Assembly: GCA_024689285.1 (NCBI GenBank) | Contig: JAILDR010000167.1 | Coordinates: 1-33,441, forward strand | Direction of reading: 5' to 3' | DNA: 33,441 bases | DNA from: Bacteroidales bacterium | Lineage (GTDB): Bacteria > Bacteroidota > Bacteroidia > Bacteroidales > F082 | Shown: piece after piece, positions 15,590 to 24,890 of the stretch | How the letters are laid out: each line of letters opens with the position of its first letter | Numbering within the stretch: the first letter of the stretch is position 1 | The notes under the pieces: model-generated | The model's input: the letters and a program-made list of their open reading frames with translations, nothing else | Databases searched by the model: none | Told to the model about the DNA's origin: nothing | Position numbers and translations under genes: made by a program

Positions 15590-18211
15590 ATCGATTGAGC
15601 CACCGATGGAGAAATGGAACTGGCTTCCATTGTTGCCCGAGGTGCCGTAAACATTGTCGAAGCCATAGCCCCAGTCAAGACCGAGCAATCCGAACATGGG
15701 CAGATAGATGCGCACACCAACACCCGCCGAACGTTTCACGTCGAACGGGTTGAAGTTCTTGATACCCAACCAGCAGTTGCCCGCCTCAAGGAAGGTGAGT
15801 GCATAGATGGTTGCCTGCGGATTGAGCGACAAAGGATAGCGCATCTCGAGGGTATATTTCGTGAAGAGGTCACCACCGGTAGAGTTTTCATAAAAACCTG
15901 GCGTAAGTGAGTTGTTGGCATAACCACGCATACCGACAACCTCACGGCTGTCCATAGCGGCGTTGTTGAGGCCATCGCCACCGAGGAAGTAACGGTGGAA
16001 CGGCGTAGGACCGATTTTGCTGTTATAATGGCCGAGGTAGCCGAAACGCACCCTCGTCATCATAACAAGCTTATCGTAGAGTTCGGTATACCATGCGGCC
16101 TTGAACGTCCAACGGTGCATCTCCACCCACTTAAACCTTTCGTTTTCCGAAAGTGTGGAGTAATCCTTGTTGGAAAAGAGCGAATAGGGAGGCGTCAACT
16201 CAAGGCCTATCTGGAATTCAGAGCCACTGCGGGGATAGATAGGCTGGCTGACTGAATTGCGGCTCAACACGATACTGTAGCTGATGATGTTGAACTTGCC
16301 GTTGCCGTCACCTACAGAGAGGTAAGCCGAGCTATAGTTGCTCAAATTATAGCGCATGATGTTTATGCCATGATAAACGGAGAAATAGTCATCAGGCCAG
16401 GTCAGACGGCGACCCAATCCAGCGGAGATACCCGTGCGACGGAACCAACCATAGTTCTCGTTGTCCTTATCCAACCAGTTGGACAGAAACGACTGGTAGA
16501 ATGATACCGTCAGCGCATTGGGTTTGCGGCCACCCAACCAAGGCTCGGTAAACGAAACGCCATAAGAGATATAGGATGCGCCATAGGTAGTGAGTTGCAG
16601 GGAGAGTTTCTGTCCGTCTCCAGCGGGAATAGGTCTCCATGCTTCTTTTTTGAAGAGATTGCGCAACGAGAAGTTGGAGAAAGAAAGTCCCGCCTGAAGA
16701 ATCAGGTAGCCCGCAGAATAACCACCGGAGAAGCTGATCTGGTCGGCGGCAGCTTCCTCAACGGAATACTCAATATCTACAGTGTTGTCAGCATAGTTGG
16801 GCTGCACATCGGGGTTAATGTTTTCCTGGTTGAAAAAGCCGAGTGTGGCCAACTCGCGCACAGAGCGGATAACATCGCTACGGCTGAAGAGCTGACCGGG
16901 GCGCGTGTAAAGCTCACGCAGCACCACATGGTCGTATGTCTTCGTGTTGCCCTTAAGCGTCACGTTCTTAATGCGAGCCTGCTTGCCTTCGTTCATACGC
17001 AGTTCCAGATCGATGGAGTCGTCCTCAACACGTACCTCTACAGGGTCGACGCGGAAAAAGAGATAGCCATCATCCATATACAACGAGCTGATGTCCAAGG
17101 AGGTTTCACTATACGTCAGGTTCTTGTCCAACAATTCCTTATTATAAACATCACCTTTCTTGATGCCCAGCACCTCGTTGAGAGCCTCGTCGCTGTATTT
17201 CGTATTGCCCGTCCAGGTGATATTGCGGAAATGGTATTTGTTGCCTTCGTCAATCACAAGGTCGATGCCCAAATTGCGGTCATCGATTTGATATACAGAA
17301 TCTCTCACGATGATGGCATCGCGGAAACCCTTCGAGTTGTATTTGTCAATGATTTTCTGCTTGTCGTCGCGGAAATCGCTTTCCTTGAAACGCGACGATT
17401 TGAAGATACGCGGGCGATAGTTATCATAAAAATATTCCTCGATGCCTGTGATAGCTTTCAGAGGTTTCAATGTCACCAAGTCGGCCACCGTGTTCACTAC
17501 GAGGGGACCCAACGGGTCGAGCGGGTCAAAATGGCCACGCTGCTTCGTCTCTTTCATTGCAGCAAGTATCTGTCCTTCAGACAGGTTTTCATTCCCATAG
17601 ACATTGATTTTCCCAATCTTCACCTTTTCGCCCTTGTCTATATTGATAATCATGTCGACATAACTTTCACGTGCGGTGTCGGCCACTTGCTGGATGTCAA
17701 TGTTGACATTAAGGAAGCCTTTGCCGAAGTAATAGTCCTCGATGATGCGTTTGGTCTTGGTCACGAGGTGGTTGGTGGCCACATCACCTCGCGAGAGATT
17801 GATTTTATTACGGATTTCATCAGCTTCACTCTTCTTGATACCCTTAAGAGAGAACTTCGAAACACGGGGCTTTTCCTTGATAACGATTTGCAAAAACACC
17901 TTGTTGCCAACAAAGTCGGTGGCGTTGATGGCCACATCTTCAAACATTCCCTGTTCCCAAATCTTGCGGATAGCCTCTGCAATTTCATCGCCTGGGATCT
18001 TCACTGTCTGTCCCACCGTCAATCCGGTCAGGAGGCTCAACATGGTGGCATCCACGTATTTGGCACCCGAAACGACTATACCACCGATTTCGTACTCTTG
18101 TGGATGGAGATAATCCACATCCGACAAGTCGTCACCGATTTGAATCTGGGCATAGCTGGTGCTCCAAAAAGCGGAAACAAGGAGTAACAATAATATAACA
18201 AATCTCTTCAT
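15587..18211 (-). CDS. bamA: outer-membrane protein assembly factor BamA
   Basis: BamA folds beta-barrel proteins into the outer membrane. From the ATG at 18211 it has 874 residues and a signal peptide (MKRFVILLLLLVSAFWSTS, cleavage near YAQ); a longer frame would overlap uppS and add 37 unlikely residues. Five POTRA domains cover about 40-480. POTRA3 has an insert of about 50 residues (after KETKQRGHFDPLDPLG), as in other Bacteroidota. A 16-strand barrel follows, with the conserved loop-6 motif as MRGY in VVGMRGYANNSL. The C-terminus is HFSIGGSID, so the last residue is not the usual aromatic. It starts eight bases after the uppS stop and is followed by two skp genes. Confidence 0.95.
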   Translation of the reverse strand: MKRFVILLLLLVSAFWSTSYAQIQIGDDLSDVDYLHPQEYEIGGIVVSGAKYVDATMLSLLTGLTVGQTVKIPGDEIAEAIRKIWEQGMFEDVAINATDFVGNKVFLQIVIKEKPRVSKFSLKGIKKSEADEIRNKINLSRGDVATNHLVTKTKRIIEDYYFGKGFLNVNIDIQQVADTARESYVDMIINIDKGEKVKIGKINVYGNENLSEGQILAAMKETKQRGHFDPLDPLGPLVVNTVADLVTLKPLKAITGIEEYFYDNYRPRIFKSSRFKESDFRDDKQKIIDKYNSKGFRDAIIVRDSVYQIDDRNLGIDLVIDEGNKYHFRNITWTGNTKYSDEALNEVLGIKKGDVYNKELLDKNLTYSETSLDISSLYMDDGYLFFRVDPVEVRVEDDSIDLELRMNEGKQARIKNVTLKGNTKTYDHVVLRELYTRPGQLFSRSDVIRSVRELATLGFFNQENINPDVQPNYADNTVDIEYSVEEAAADQISFSGGYSAGYLILQAGLSFSNFSLRNLFKKEAWRPIPAGDGQKLSLQLTTYGASYISYGVSFTEPWLGGRKPNALTVSFYQSFLSNWLDKDNENYGWFRRTGISAGLGRRLTWPDDYFSVYHGINIMRYNLSNYSSAYLSVGDGNGKFNIISYSIVLSRNSVSQPIYPRSGSEFQIGLELTPPYSLFSNKDYSTLSENERFKWVEMHRWTFKAAWYTELYDKLVMMTRVRFGYLGHYNSKIGPTPFHRYFLGGDGLNNAAMDSREVVGMRGYANNSLTPGFYENSTGGDLFTKYTLEMRYPLSLNPQATIYALTFLEAGNCWLGIKNFNPFDVKRSAGVGVRIYLPMFGLLGLDWGYGFDNVYGTSGNNGSQFHFSIGGSID

Positions 18212-18219
18212 AAGTATCG

Positions 18220-18978
18220 TCAAGGTTTTGCGACTTGCTCGCTGGTCTTCCCGAAGCGGCGTTCGCGATGTTGATAGTTCAAGATAGCTTCGTATAGGTC
18301 GGCCTTGCGGAAGTCGGGCCAATATGTAGGCGTGAAATACAACTCAGAATAGGCCAGTTCCCATAAAAGGAAATTGCTGATGCGTTCCTCACCGCTGGTT
18401 CTGATAAGCAGCTCCGGGTCGGGCATTCCTGCGGTGGAAAGGTAAGACGAGATGGTGCTGTCGCCGATACTGGAGGGCATTAGTTTGCCGTCAGCCACAT
18501 CCTGTGCCATGCGGCGAGTGGCTTGAATCAGGTCCCAGCGACCCGAATAGCTCAAAGCCAAGGTCAGCACCATACGGGTGTTATGACTCGTATCAGCGAT
18601 GGCCTGCATCAGTTGTTCATAGTTGGCTTTGGGCAAACTCTTCAAATCACCGATGGCATTCAACTTGATGCTATTTTTGTTCATTGTGCTGACCTCGTTT
18701 CTGATGGTTTGCGCCAACAACGACATCAGTCCAGCAACTTCAGCCAACGGGCGGTTCCAATTCTCGGTGGAGAAAGCATACAAGGTCAGATACTTAACGC
18801 CAATTTCCGCCGAGGCTTCCGACACTTCGCGCACCGACTGAATGGCGCTTTGGTGACCGAAGAGACGTTGCTTGCCGCGTTCCTTAGCCCAACGGCCGTT
18901 GCCGTCCATAATGATGGCGATGTGCTGCGGCAGACGCTCGCGGTCAATTTGTTGCATCAGTTGGTCTTTGAGTTCCAT
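18220..18978 (-). CDS. uppS: isoprenyl transferase (undecaprenyl diphosphate synthase)
   Basis: This cis-prenyltransferase makes the C55 lipid carrier for peptidoglycan and surface glycans. The 252-residue length is standard. Motifs are HIAIIMDGNGRWAKERG with the metal-binding Asp25, FGH for substrate binding (41-43), LYAFSTENWNRP, and RTSGEERISNFLLWELAYSE near the C-terminus for isopentenyl diphosphate. It lies two bases after the DUF6089 gene and eight before bamA, so envelope lipid carrier synthesis and outer-membrane assembly share one transcript. Confidence 0.97.
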   Translation of the reverse strand: MELKDQLMQQIDRERLPQHIAIIMDGNGRWAKERGKQRLFGHQSAIQSVREVSEASAEIGVKYLTLYAFSTENWNRPLAEVAGLMSLLAQTIRNEVSTMNKNSIKLNAIGDLKSLPKANYEQLMQAIADTSHNTRMVLTLALSYSGRWDLIQATRRMAQDVADGKLMPSSIGDSTISSYLSTAGMPDPELLIRTSGEERISNFLLWELAYSELYFTPTYWPDFRKADLYEAILNYQHRERRFGKTSEQVAKP

Positions 18979-18980
18979 AA

Positions 18981-19823
18981 TCAGAATTTGCTTAGGTTAC
19001 AGCCCCTTCCGTCGGGCATATTGAATTTCCAGGTCAGCGACACACGGGCCATACCAAACCAGTCATTGAACGAGGCATTGCCGCGCTGCTGACCAGGGAG
19101 GTAGGATTTCGTGGGGTCGCTCAAATTGTAAGTCTGACCATCTTCAGCCGTAAATGTGGCCGAGATTTCAGGATATACTGTCCCGACATCATCGAGATAG
19201 TCGGTAAAGGTCTTTTGCATTCTCCATTCCACTGTTGCAGCAATATGCTTCGATATTGAAAGTTTCACACCCACTCCGAAGGGTATTGAAACTCCCACTG
19301 ATGAAGTACGGCCGAAAAGTGTTTCATACCATTTGGCATCAGCGGGAAGAGCTTCGGTAGGATAGTCGCGCAAGTTGACCTTCGTGCCGCCATATTCAGC
19401 AAAAGGTGTGTATTGAAACACCGAAATACCTGCACAAATATAGGGTGAAACATTCCTTTTCGGATTACCTGTGTAGTATTCAAGGAAATTAAACTCTGCC
19501 ATAAGGCTGAAATCATTGATGACCGTCGTGAAATTCAGTCCGCGCTCAGGCCGCCAACCGATGGTTTCGTCATCGGCTTTCACCTTAGCACGGCTATAGT
19601 CGAAACGGAACGTCCAGCGGTTGTCGTAATTAAAGCGCACCACACCTCCATATTGCAGCTGAGCCTGAGCAAAAGGAATCATCGGATTGAGGTCGCCCAT
19701 GTAATAACTCACGCCTACATGAGGCCCCACTTCAAGCGTTTGAGGGTCATCAAACTGAGCTTTAGCTTGGCTAAAAGCAGCCAAGCAACTCATTATCAAT
19801 AAAAAACGAAATCTTCTATACAT
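18981..19823 (-). CDS. DUF6089 family outer-membrane beta-barrel protein
   Basis: The protein has 280 residues with a signal peptide (MYRRFRFLLIMSCLAAFSQ, cleavage near AKAQ). The rest is strand-rich, with LEVGPHVGVSYYMGDLNP at the start of the mature chain and VEWRMQKTFTDYLDDVGTVY later. Both are typical of the DUF6089 family, an eight-stranded-barrel-like family that often sits next to bamA in Bacteroidota. Its function is not established; the constant position before uppS-bamA hints at a role in outer-membrane biogenesis. A -7 box lies just before the ATG, so it should head this sub-operon. Confidence 0.85.
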   Translation of the reverse strand: MYRRFRFLLIMSCLAAFSQAKAQFDDPQTLEVGPHVGVSYYMGDLNPMIPFAQAQLQYGGVVRFNYDNRWTFRFDYSRAKVKADDETIGWRPERGLNFTTVINDFSLMAEFNFLEYYTGNPKRNVSPYICAGISVFQYTPFAEYGGTKVNLRDYPTEALPADAKWYETLFGRTSSVGVSIPFGVGVKLSISKHIAATVEWRMQKTFTDYLDDVGTVYPEISATFTAEDGQTYNLSDPTKSYLPGQQRGNASFNDWFGMARVSLTWKFNMPDGRGCNLSKF

Positions 19824-19834
19824 AGTTCAAGCCT

Positions 19835-19843
19835 GCAAATTTA
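19835..19843 (-). promoter_or_regulatory. -7 box for DUF6089-uppS-bamA
   Basis: TAAATTTGC on the minus strand fits TAnnTTTG. It lies in the 48-base gap after nadK and would give a leader of only about 8 bases. Confidence 0.5.
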
Positions 19844-19871
19844 GTAATTTTTCCAATGAAAACGATAGAAA

Positions 19872-20744
19872 TTAATTTCTATTGTCTTTCCCCCACATCA
19901 ATTTATTACGAATAGTGCCGAAAAAGTCTTCATTTCGCATCCTGACCAAGTTGAGGCAGAATCCGGCTTTACGCACTTCCAACTGAACGGAAGTATCTAA
20001 AGCACAAGTTCTTGAATCCATACTGAACACAAACTTTTTCTCTCGTCCCTCCACTTGAATGCGAACCACACTATCGTCAGGAATGACCACAGGGCGCACA
20101 GTCAAATTGTGTGTGGCGATAGGCGTAATAACAAAGTTTTTGGCATTCGGCGCAATGATGGGCCCGCCTGCGCTCAACGAATAGGCTGTGGAGCCTGTCG
20201 GAGTAGCCAAAAGGATGCCGTCGCCCCAATAGGTATTGAGATAGATATCATCGACAAATACCTTGATGGCCAACAAACTATGCTCAGGATTGCGGATGAC
20301 ATTCAACTCATTAAGGGCGTAGCGCACGTCGCCAAAGACATTTTGAGGCGAAACCAGTTCGAGAAGGGTGCGCTGCTCCACAAAACAATCACCGGAAAGC
20401 ACGCTCTCCACCGCTTTGCCCACTTCGGTTTTTGAAATGCTGGAAAGGAAGCCCAAACGCCCCATGTTGATACCTACCACAGGCATCCCTGAATCGAGAA
20501 CAAAAGGCACCGTATCAAGGATGGTACCATCACCACCGATGGAAAACAACAGGTCGGCGTTCAAGTCGACGTGGGAATTAAAGACACTGAACCTCACACC
20601 TTCGGGGACGAAGTCGGCGACGATACCGGCAAAAGGCCGGTAGACAGTCATTTCCACTTGGTTATCAAGCAGTTTCCCGAACAACTGTCGAATATAATCC
20701 CCGTTCTCCGGGGCTATACTTTTTCCAAATAGGGCAATCTTCAT
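19872..20744 (-). CDS. nadK: NAD kinase
   Basis: The enzyme phosphorylates NAD to NADP and is the only route to NADP. The protein has 290 residues. The GGDGT motif (70-74 in LLFSIGGDGTILDT), the NELN motif (YALNELNVIRN), and the glycine-rich TPTGSTAYSLSAGGPI segment are all present in family order. It follows rsgA with an 18-base gap on the same strand. Confidence 0.96.
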   Translation of the reverse strand: MKIALFGKSIAPENGDYIRQLFGKLLDNQVEMTVYRPFAGIVADFVPEGVRFSVFNSHVDLNADLLFSIGGDGTILDTVPFVLDSGMPVVGINMGRLGFLSSISKTEVGKAVESVLSGDCFVEQRTLLELVSPQNVFGDVRYALNELNVIRNPEHSLLAIKVFVDDIYLNTYWGDGILLATPTGSTAYSLSAGGPIIAPNAKNFVITPIATHNLTVRPVVIPDDSVVRIQVEGREKKFVFSMDSRTCALDTSVQLEVRKAGFCLNLVRMRNEDFFGTIRNKLMWGKDNRN

Positions 20745-20762
20745 AGGTCTTTATTTTTACCA

Positions 20763-21698
20763 TTATCCTTCTTCTTTCACAGATTCATGGCTTTCGCCAG
20801 TCATCATCCTCAAATAATTCACATAGCGCCAATCAGCGATGTCGCCATTCTCGACGGCGGCCTTCACCGCGCAGCCAGGCTCATGGGTATGCGTACAGTT
20901 GGCGAAACGGCACTCGCTCATCAGATTGCGCATTTCCGGAAAACGCTGTGCAAGGGTCTCTTTCTCAAGGTCATAAAGCACAAACTCCTTGATACCCGGG
21001 GTATCAACAATCCATGCGCCAAAACCGAGATGGTGCATCTCGGCAAAGGTTGTGGTATGTTTCCCTTTTTCGTGATAATCGGATATAGCCCCGATGCGGA
21101 CATTCAGCGAGGGGTCAAGGGCTTTCACCAAAGCCGACTTACCTACGCCAGAATGACCAGAGAATAAACATATCTTTCCTTGCATCAAGGCTTTGAGATC
21201 GTCGATTTGGAAACCCGTTTTGGCCGAGACCCCAAAAGAGGTATAGCCCAGGCTTTGGTAATATTCAATTAACACGCACATCTCTCCTATCTGCTCGTCG
21301 GTGTAGAGGTCACATTTGTTGAATATCAAGGCAGCAGGGATGTGATAAGCTTCAGCTGTCACCAAAAAGCGGTCAATGAAACCTGTGGACGTTCGCGGTT
21401 GGGCAATAGTAGCCACCACGATAGCCAAATCCACATTGGAGGCGATGATATGCGAGGCTTTGCTCAAATTCACCGATTGGCGGACAATCACATTATCACG
21501 AGGTTCAATCTTCTTGATGACCCCCGTTTCCTTTCCCAGTTCCTGCTCAAACTCCACGTTATCACCTACAGCCACGGGGTTGGTGCTACGCAAGCCATCC
21601 AAGCGGATTTTTCCACGCAGACGACACTCCCACTGCCGTCCTGAGTTATCGAGGACGATATACCAACTGCCCGTCGATTTAATGACCTTACCTAACAT
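20763..21698 (-). CDS. rsgA: ribosome small-subunit GTPase A
   Basis: RsgA is a late 30S maturation factor. The protein has 311 residues from the ATG at 21698; a longer open frame upstream lies inside dprA and does not look like RsgA. An OB-fold occupies about 1-70. A circularly permuted GTPase follows, with G4 (FNKCDLY) before G1 (GHSGVGKSAL) and G3 (DTPG). The C-terminal zinc motif is CRFANCTHTHEPGC. The start overlaps the dprA stop by seven bases, suggesting translational coupling. Confidence 0.96.
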   Translation of the reverse strand: MLGKVIKSTGSWYIVLDNSGRQWECRLRGKIRLDGLRSTNPVAVGDNVEFEQELGKETGVIKKIEPRDNVIVRQSVNLSKASHIIASNVDLAIVVATIAQPRTSTGFIDRFLVTAEAYHIPAALIFNKCDLYTDEQIGEMCVLIEYYQSLGYTSFGVSAKTGFQIDDLKALMQGKICLFSGHSGVGKSALVKALDPSLNVRIGAISDYHEKGKHTTTFAEMHHLGFGAWIVDTPGIKEFVLYDLEKETLAQRFPEMRNLMSECRFANCTHTHEPGCAVKAAVENGDIADWRYVNYLRMMTGESHESVKEEG

Positions 21699-22789
21699 TT
21701 CTGGTATCTTTTGCCCGGCATAGCCATCAGCACGCCGTCGAATTCCAATGACAACAAGATGGCCGCAATCTTCGTTGTCGGCAGCTCCGACTTCACAATA
21801 ATGTCGTCCAAACTGATTACCGCATTGGAGCCGAAACAATCCATAATGAGTTTCTCCTCGTCGGTGAACTCGCGGAACAATGAGGTCTGCTTTTCAGCTT
21901 TTGTTTCTGGATCCCAGCGCATGATGTAGCGCAGATTGAGCACACTTTCCATCAAATGGGCGCGGTTGGTGCGAATGAGATAGTTACAGCCCTGACTATA
22001 GATATCCATCACGCGGCCAGGATAAGCAAACACATCACGGTTATAGTTGTTGGCCAAGTCTGCCGTTATCAGCGAGCCACCTTTCATTGCCGATTCAATG
22101 ACGACTACGGCATCCGCCATACCCGCAATAATTCGATTGCGGCGCGGGAAGTTCTCCCGGTCAGGCTGAGTGCCGCTGATACATTCTGTCAGTATGCCGC
22201 CACCTTGTTCAATCATATCCGCTGCCAGCATTTTGTTCTGCGCTGGATAAATCTGTTGCATTCCGCTGCCCATTACGCCCACCGTTGGGATGTTGTTTTT
22301 TAACGAGGCTTTATGCGCAGCAGTATCGACACCATAAGCCAATCCACTCACAATCAAAACATTGTCATCTTTCAAATCCTCCACCAGCTGAAAGCAGTTT
22401 TCCTTACCATAGTCGGTGATGTTGCGCGTGCCGACGATAGCTACCACACGGTTGGCGTTGAGGTTGGCTTTGCCTTTATAGTACAGCATCATCGGGCCGT
22501 CGTCACACTGCAACAGCCGACGCGGATAGTCGGAGTCGAGGAAAAACAAGGGGCAAATGTTGTTTTTCTCACAGAAATCTATCTCCTCATCTGCCCGTTT
22601 CAGATATTCCTTGGGCTTGCATATGGCATCAATGGAAGCCTCGCGCATTCCCGAAATCTTCTCCAACGATTTGCGCGTCTCTTTGAAGACAGCCTCCGCG
22701 CTACCGCAATATTGCACGAATTTCTTCCCGCTGATATCACCGATACCAGGAAGCAGTGTCAAAGCGATTTGGGATTGAAGGTCGTTCAT
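21692..22789 (-). CDS. dprA: DNA-processing protein DprA
   Basis: DprA binds incoming single-stranded DNA and loads RecA during transformation. The protein has 365 residues. It has a helix-hairpin-helix-like N-terminus (LLPGIGDISGKKFVQYCGS), a Rossmann-fold core (VAIVGTRNITDYG, IVSGLAYGVDTAAHKASL, FPRRNRIIAGMADAVVVIE), and a winged-helix C-terminal domain from about 305. It lies 17 bases after lepA. No other competence gene is visible, so use in transformation is not shown. Confidence 0.96.
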   Translation of the reverse strand: MNDLQSQIALTLLPGIGDISGKKFVQYCGSAEAVFKETRKSLEKISGMREASIDAICKPKEYLKRADEEIDFCEKNNICPLFFLDSDYPRRLLQCDDGPMMLYYKGKANLNANRVVAIVGTRNITDYGKENCFQLVEDLKDDNVLIVSGLAYGVDTAAHKASLKNNIPTVGVMGSGMQQIYPAQNKMLAADMIEQGGGILTECISGTQPDRENFPRRNRIIAGMADAVVVIESAMKGGSLITADLANNYNRDVFAYPGRVMDIYSQGCNYLIRTNRAHLMESVLNLRYIMRWDPETKAEKQTSLFREFTDEEKLIMDCFGSNAVISLDDIIVKSELPTTKIAAILLSLEFDGVLMAMPGKRYQKC

Positions 22790-22806
22790 CTTTTTCTCTT
22801 TATGGA

Positions 22807-24594
22807 TTAATCCAATTTAAGGACAGCCAAAAACGCAGACTGCGGTACTTCGACGTTGCCAACCTGACGCATACGTTTCTTACCTGCTTTCTGTTTCTCA
22901 AGCAGTTTGCGCTTACGGGAGACATCGCCGCCGTAGCACTTCGCCGTCACATCCTTGCGCACCTGGCGCACTGTCTCGCGGGCGATAATCTTAGCGCCAA
23001 TGGCAGCCTGAATGGCAATGTCAAACTGGTGACGAGGAATAAGCTCTTTCAGCTTTTCGCACATGCGCCGACCAAAGTCATAAGCATGGGCACGATGTAT
23101 CAAAGTCGAGAGCGCATCCACCGACTCGCCGTTGAGCATAATATCCAGTTTCACCAAGTCAGCATCCTGATAACCAGCAATATGGTAATCGAAAGAGGCA
23201 TAGCCTTTCGAGATGGATTTCAGTTTGTCGTAAAAGTCGAAGACGATTTCGCTCAACGGCATTTGGAAGGTCAATTCCACGCGGTCGGTGGAAAGGTAAA
23301 CCTGGTTCTTCAAAGTGCCTCGCCTATCGATACAGAGTGTCATAATCGGGCCAGTGAATTCGTTCTTTGAGATGATTTGCGCGATTATGTAAGGTTCCTC
23401 GATGTGGTCAATCTTTGTAATCTCAGGCAAGCCGCTGGGGTTGTGCACTTCAATCATCTCGCCGTCAGTCTTATAGCACTTGAACGACACATTAGGCACA
23501 GTAGTAATGACATCCATATCGAATTCGCGATCGAGACGCTCCTGCACAATTTCCATGTGGAGCAAGCCCAAGAAACCACAGCGGAAGCCAAAGCCCAAAG
23601 CTGCAGATGACTCAGGCTCCCAAACGAGGGAAGCATCGTTGAGCTGCAGTTTCTCCAAAGAAGCCCGCAACTCCTCATAATCGTCTGCGTCGACAGGATA
23701 AATGCCAGCAAACAGCATTGGTTTCACGTTCTCGAAGCCCGAAACCGGTTCGGCGCAAGGCCGTTCCACATGCGTGATGGTGTCGCCCACCTTAACCTCC
23801 TTAGAAGTCTTGATACCAGAGATAATGTAACCCACATCGCCCGCAGAAAGCTCGTTCTTAGGCACTTGCCTCAGCTGCAACACTCCAATTTCGTCAGCGT
23901 TGTATTCTTTGCCCGTAGCGTAGAATTTCACCAAATCATTGGTGCGCAAGGTGCCATTCATGATGCGGAAATAGGCAATAATACCCCGGAACGAGTTGAA
24001 TACCGAGTCGAAAATCAATGCTTGAAGCGGTGCTTCAGGGTCACCTTTAGGACAAGGGACACGTTCGACAATGGCATCCAAAACGGCAGGCACGCCCTCA
24101 CCCGTTCGGGCACTGACCCGCAGGATCTCGCTCGGGTCGCAACCCAAGAGGTCCACCATTTGGTCTTCCACGATATCAACCATAGCACTGTCCATATCGA
24201 TTTTGTTCATCACAGGAATGATTTCAAGATCATGCTCAAGGGCAGAATAAAGGTTGGCAATCGTTTGGGCCTGAATACCTTGTGTGGCATCAACAACCAG
24301 CAAAGCACCTTCACAGGCCGCTATACTACGCGACACCTCATACGAGAAATCAACGTGGCCGGGAGTGTCGATGAGATTCAAGGTATAGGTTTCACCCTTG
24401 TAATTGTATTTCATTTGAATCGCGTGGCTCTTGATGGTGATGCCGCGTTCGCGCTCAAGGTCCATATCATCAAGCACTTGGTCGACAAGTTCCTTATCGT
24501 TGAGCGTGTGGGTCAGTTCCAAAAGGCGGTCGGCCAAGGTCGATTTACCGTGGTCGATATGCGCTATGATGCAAAAATTTCGTATGTTTTTCAT
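22807..24594 (-). CDS. lepA: elongation factor 4 (LepA)
   Basis: LepA is a ribosome-bound GTPase that affects translation initiation and 30S biogenesis. The protein has 595 residues, the usual length. It has the G domain (AHIDHGKST near the start, [12 protein letters not shown]), domain II, EF-G-like domains III and V ([19 protein letters not shown]), and the LepA-specific C-terminal domain ending in [20 protein letters not shown]. It is the first gene of the minus-strand run. The -7 box is so close to the ATG that the mRNA may be nearly leaderless. Confidence 0.97.
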   Translation of the reverse strand: MKNIRNFCIIAHIDHGKSTLADRLLELTHTLNDKELVDQVLDDMDLERERGITIKSHAIQMKYNYKGETYTLNLIDTPGHVDFSYEVSRSIAACEGALLVVDATQGIQAQTIANLYSALEHDLEIIPVMNKIDMDSAMVDIVEDQMVDLLGCDPSEILRVSARTGEGVPAVLDAIVERVPCPKGDPEAPLQALIFDSVFNSFRGIIAYFRIMNGTLRTNDLVKFYATGKEYNADEIGVLQLRQVPKNELSAGDVGYIISGIKTSKEVKVGDTITHVERPCAEPVSGFENVKPMLFAGIYPVDADDYEELRASLEKLQLNDASLVWEPESSAALGFGFRCGFLGLLHMEIVQERLDREFDMDVITTVPNVSFKCYKTDGEMIEVHNPSGLPEITKIDHIEEPYIIAQIISKNEFTGPIMTLCIDRRGTLKNQVYLSTDRVELTFQMPLSEIVFDFYDKLKSISKGYASFDYHIAGYQDADLVKLDIMLNGESVDALSTLIHRAHAYDFGRRMCEKLKELIPRHQFDIAIQAAIGAKIIARETVRQVRKDVTAKCYGGDVSRKRKLLEKQKAGKKRMRQVGNVEVPQSAFLAVLKLD

Positions 24595-24601
24595 TATGGG
24601 C

Positions 24602-24610
24602 GCAAAAGTA
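24602..24610 (-). promoter_or_regulatory. -7 box for lepA, almost abutting the start codon
   Basis: TACTTTTGC on the minus strand fits TAnnTTTG. The ATG is at 24594, only nine bases after the TTTG, so the leader would be about 3-6 bases. The 249 bases from here to the next promoter at 24860 are AT-rich, and I see nothing else in them. Confidence 0.55.
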
Positions 24611-24859
24611 CAAAAAAATCCCTTTGCACCGACAAGTTTGATAAAAGAACATTACTCCACCGAAATCAAGGGGACGGAATTGCCATCGCATCTGGCAGCC
24701 ACCTCATTGATTAAACAAATAATTTCAATCTTAAACCAACACATTTCACATCTGTTTTCAGCCAATAAAAACACAAATTTTCCAGTATTGCAATATGCCT
24801 CCAAAAAAAAATTCAAAAAAAATGCTCGAATCATTCATCAAAAACACAACGATTATCCC

Positions 24860-24868
24860 TAATTTTGC
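24860..24868 (+). promoter_or_regulatory. -7 box for the RelA/SpoT gene
   Basis: TAATTTTGC fits TAnnTTTG and would give a leader of about 19 bases before the ATG at 24891. Confidence 0.5.
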
Positions 24869-24890
24869 AGTTTGAAAAAGAGAATTGCGT

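Noticed and set aside
16595..18187. A 530-codon plus-strand open frame
   Set aside because: It is antisense to bamA, whose signal peptide, POTRA domains and barrel are clear.
18212..18322. An earlier start for bamA
   Set aside because: It would overlap uppS by about 100 bases and hide the signal peptide behind 37 hydrophilic residues.
23770..24714. A 314-codon plus-strand open frame
   Set aside because: It is antisense to lepA and crosses its promoter; no family features.
24611..24859. A small gene or RNA between lepA and the RelA/SpoT gene
   Set aside because: The stretch is AT-rich with only short frames that cross the promoters; no hairpin-plus-T element or RNA family pattern was seen.
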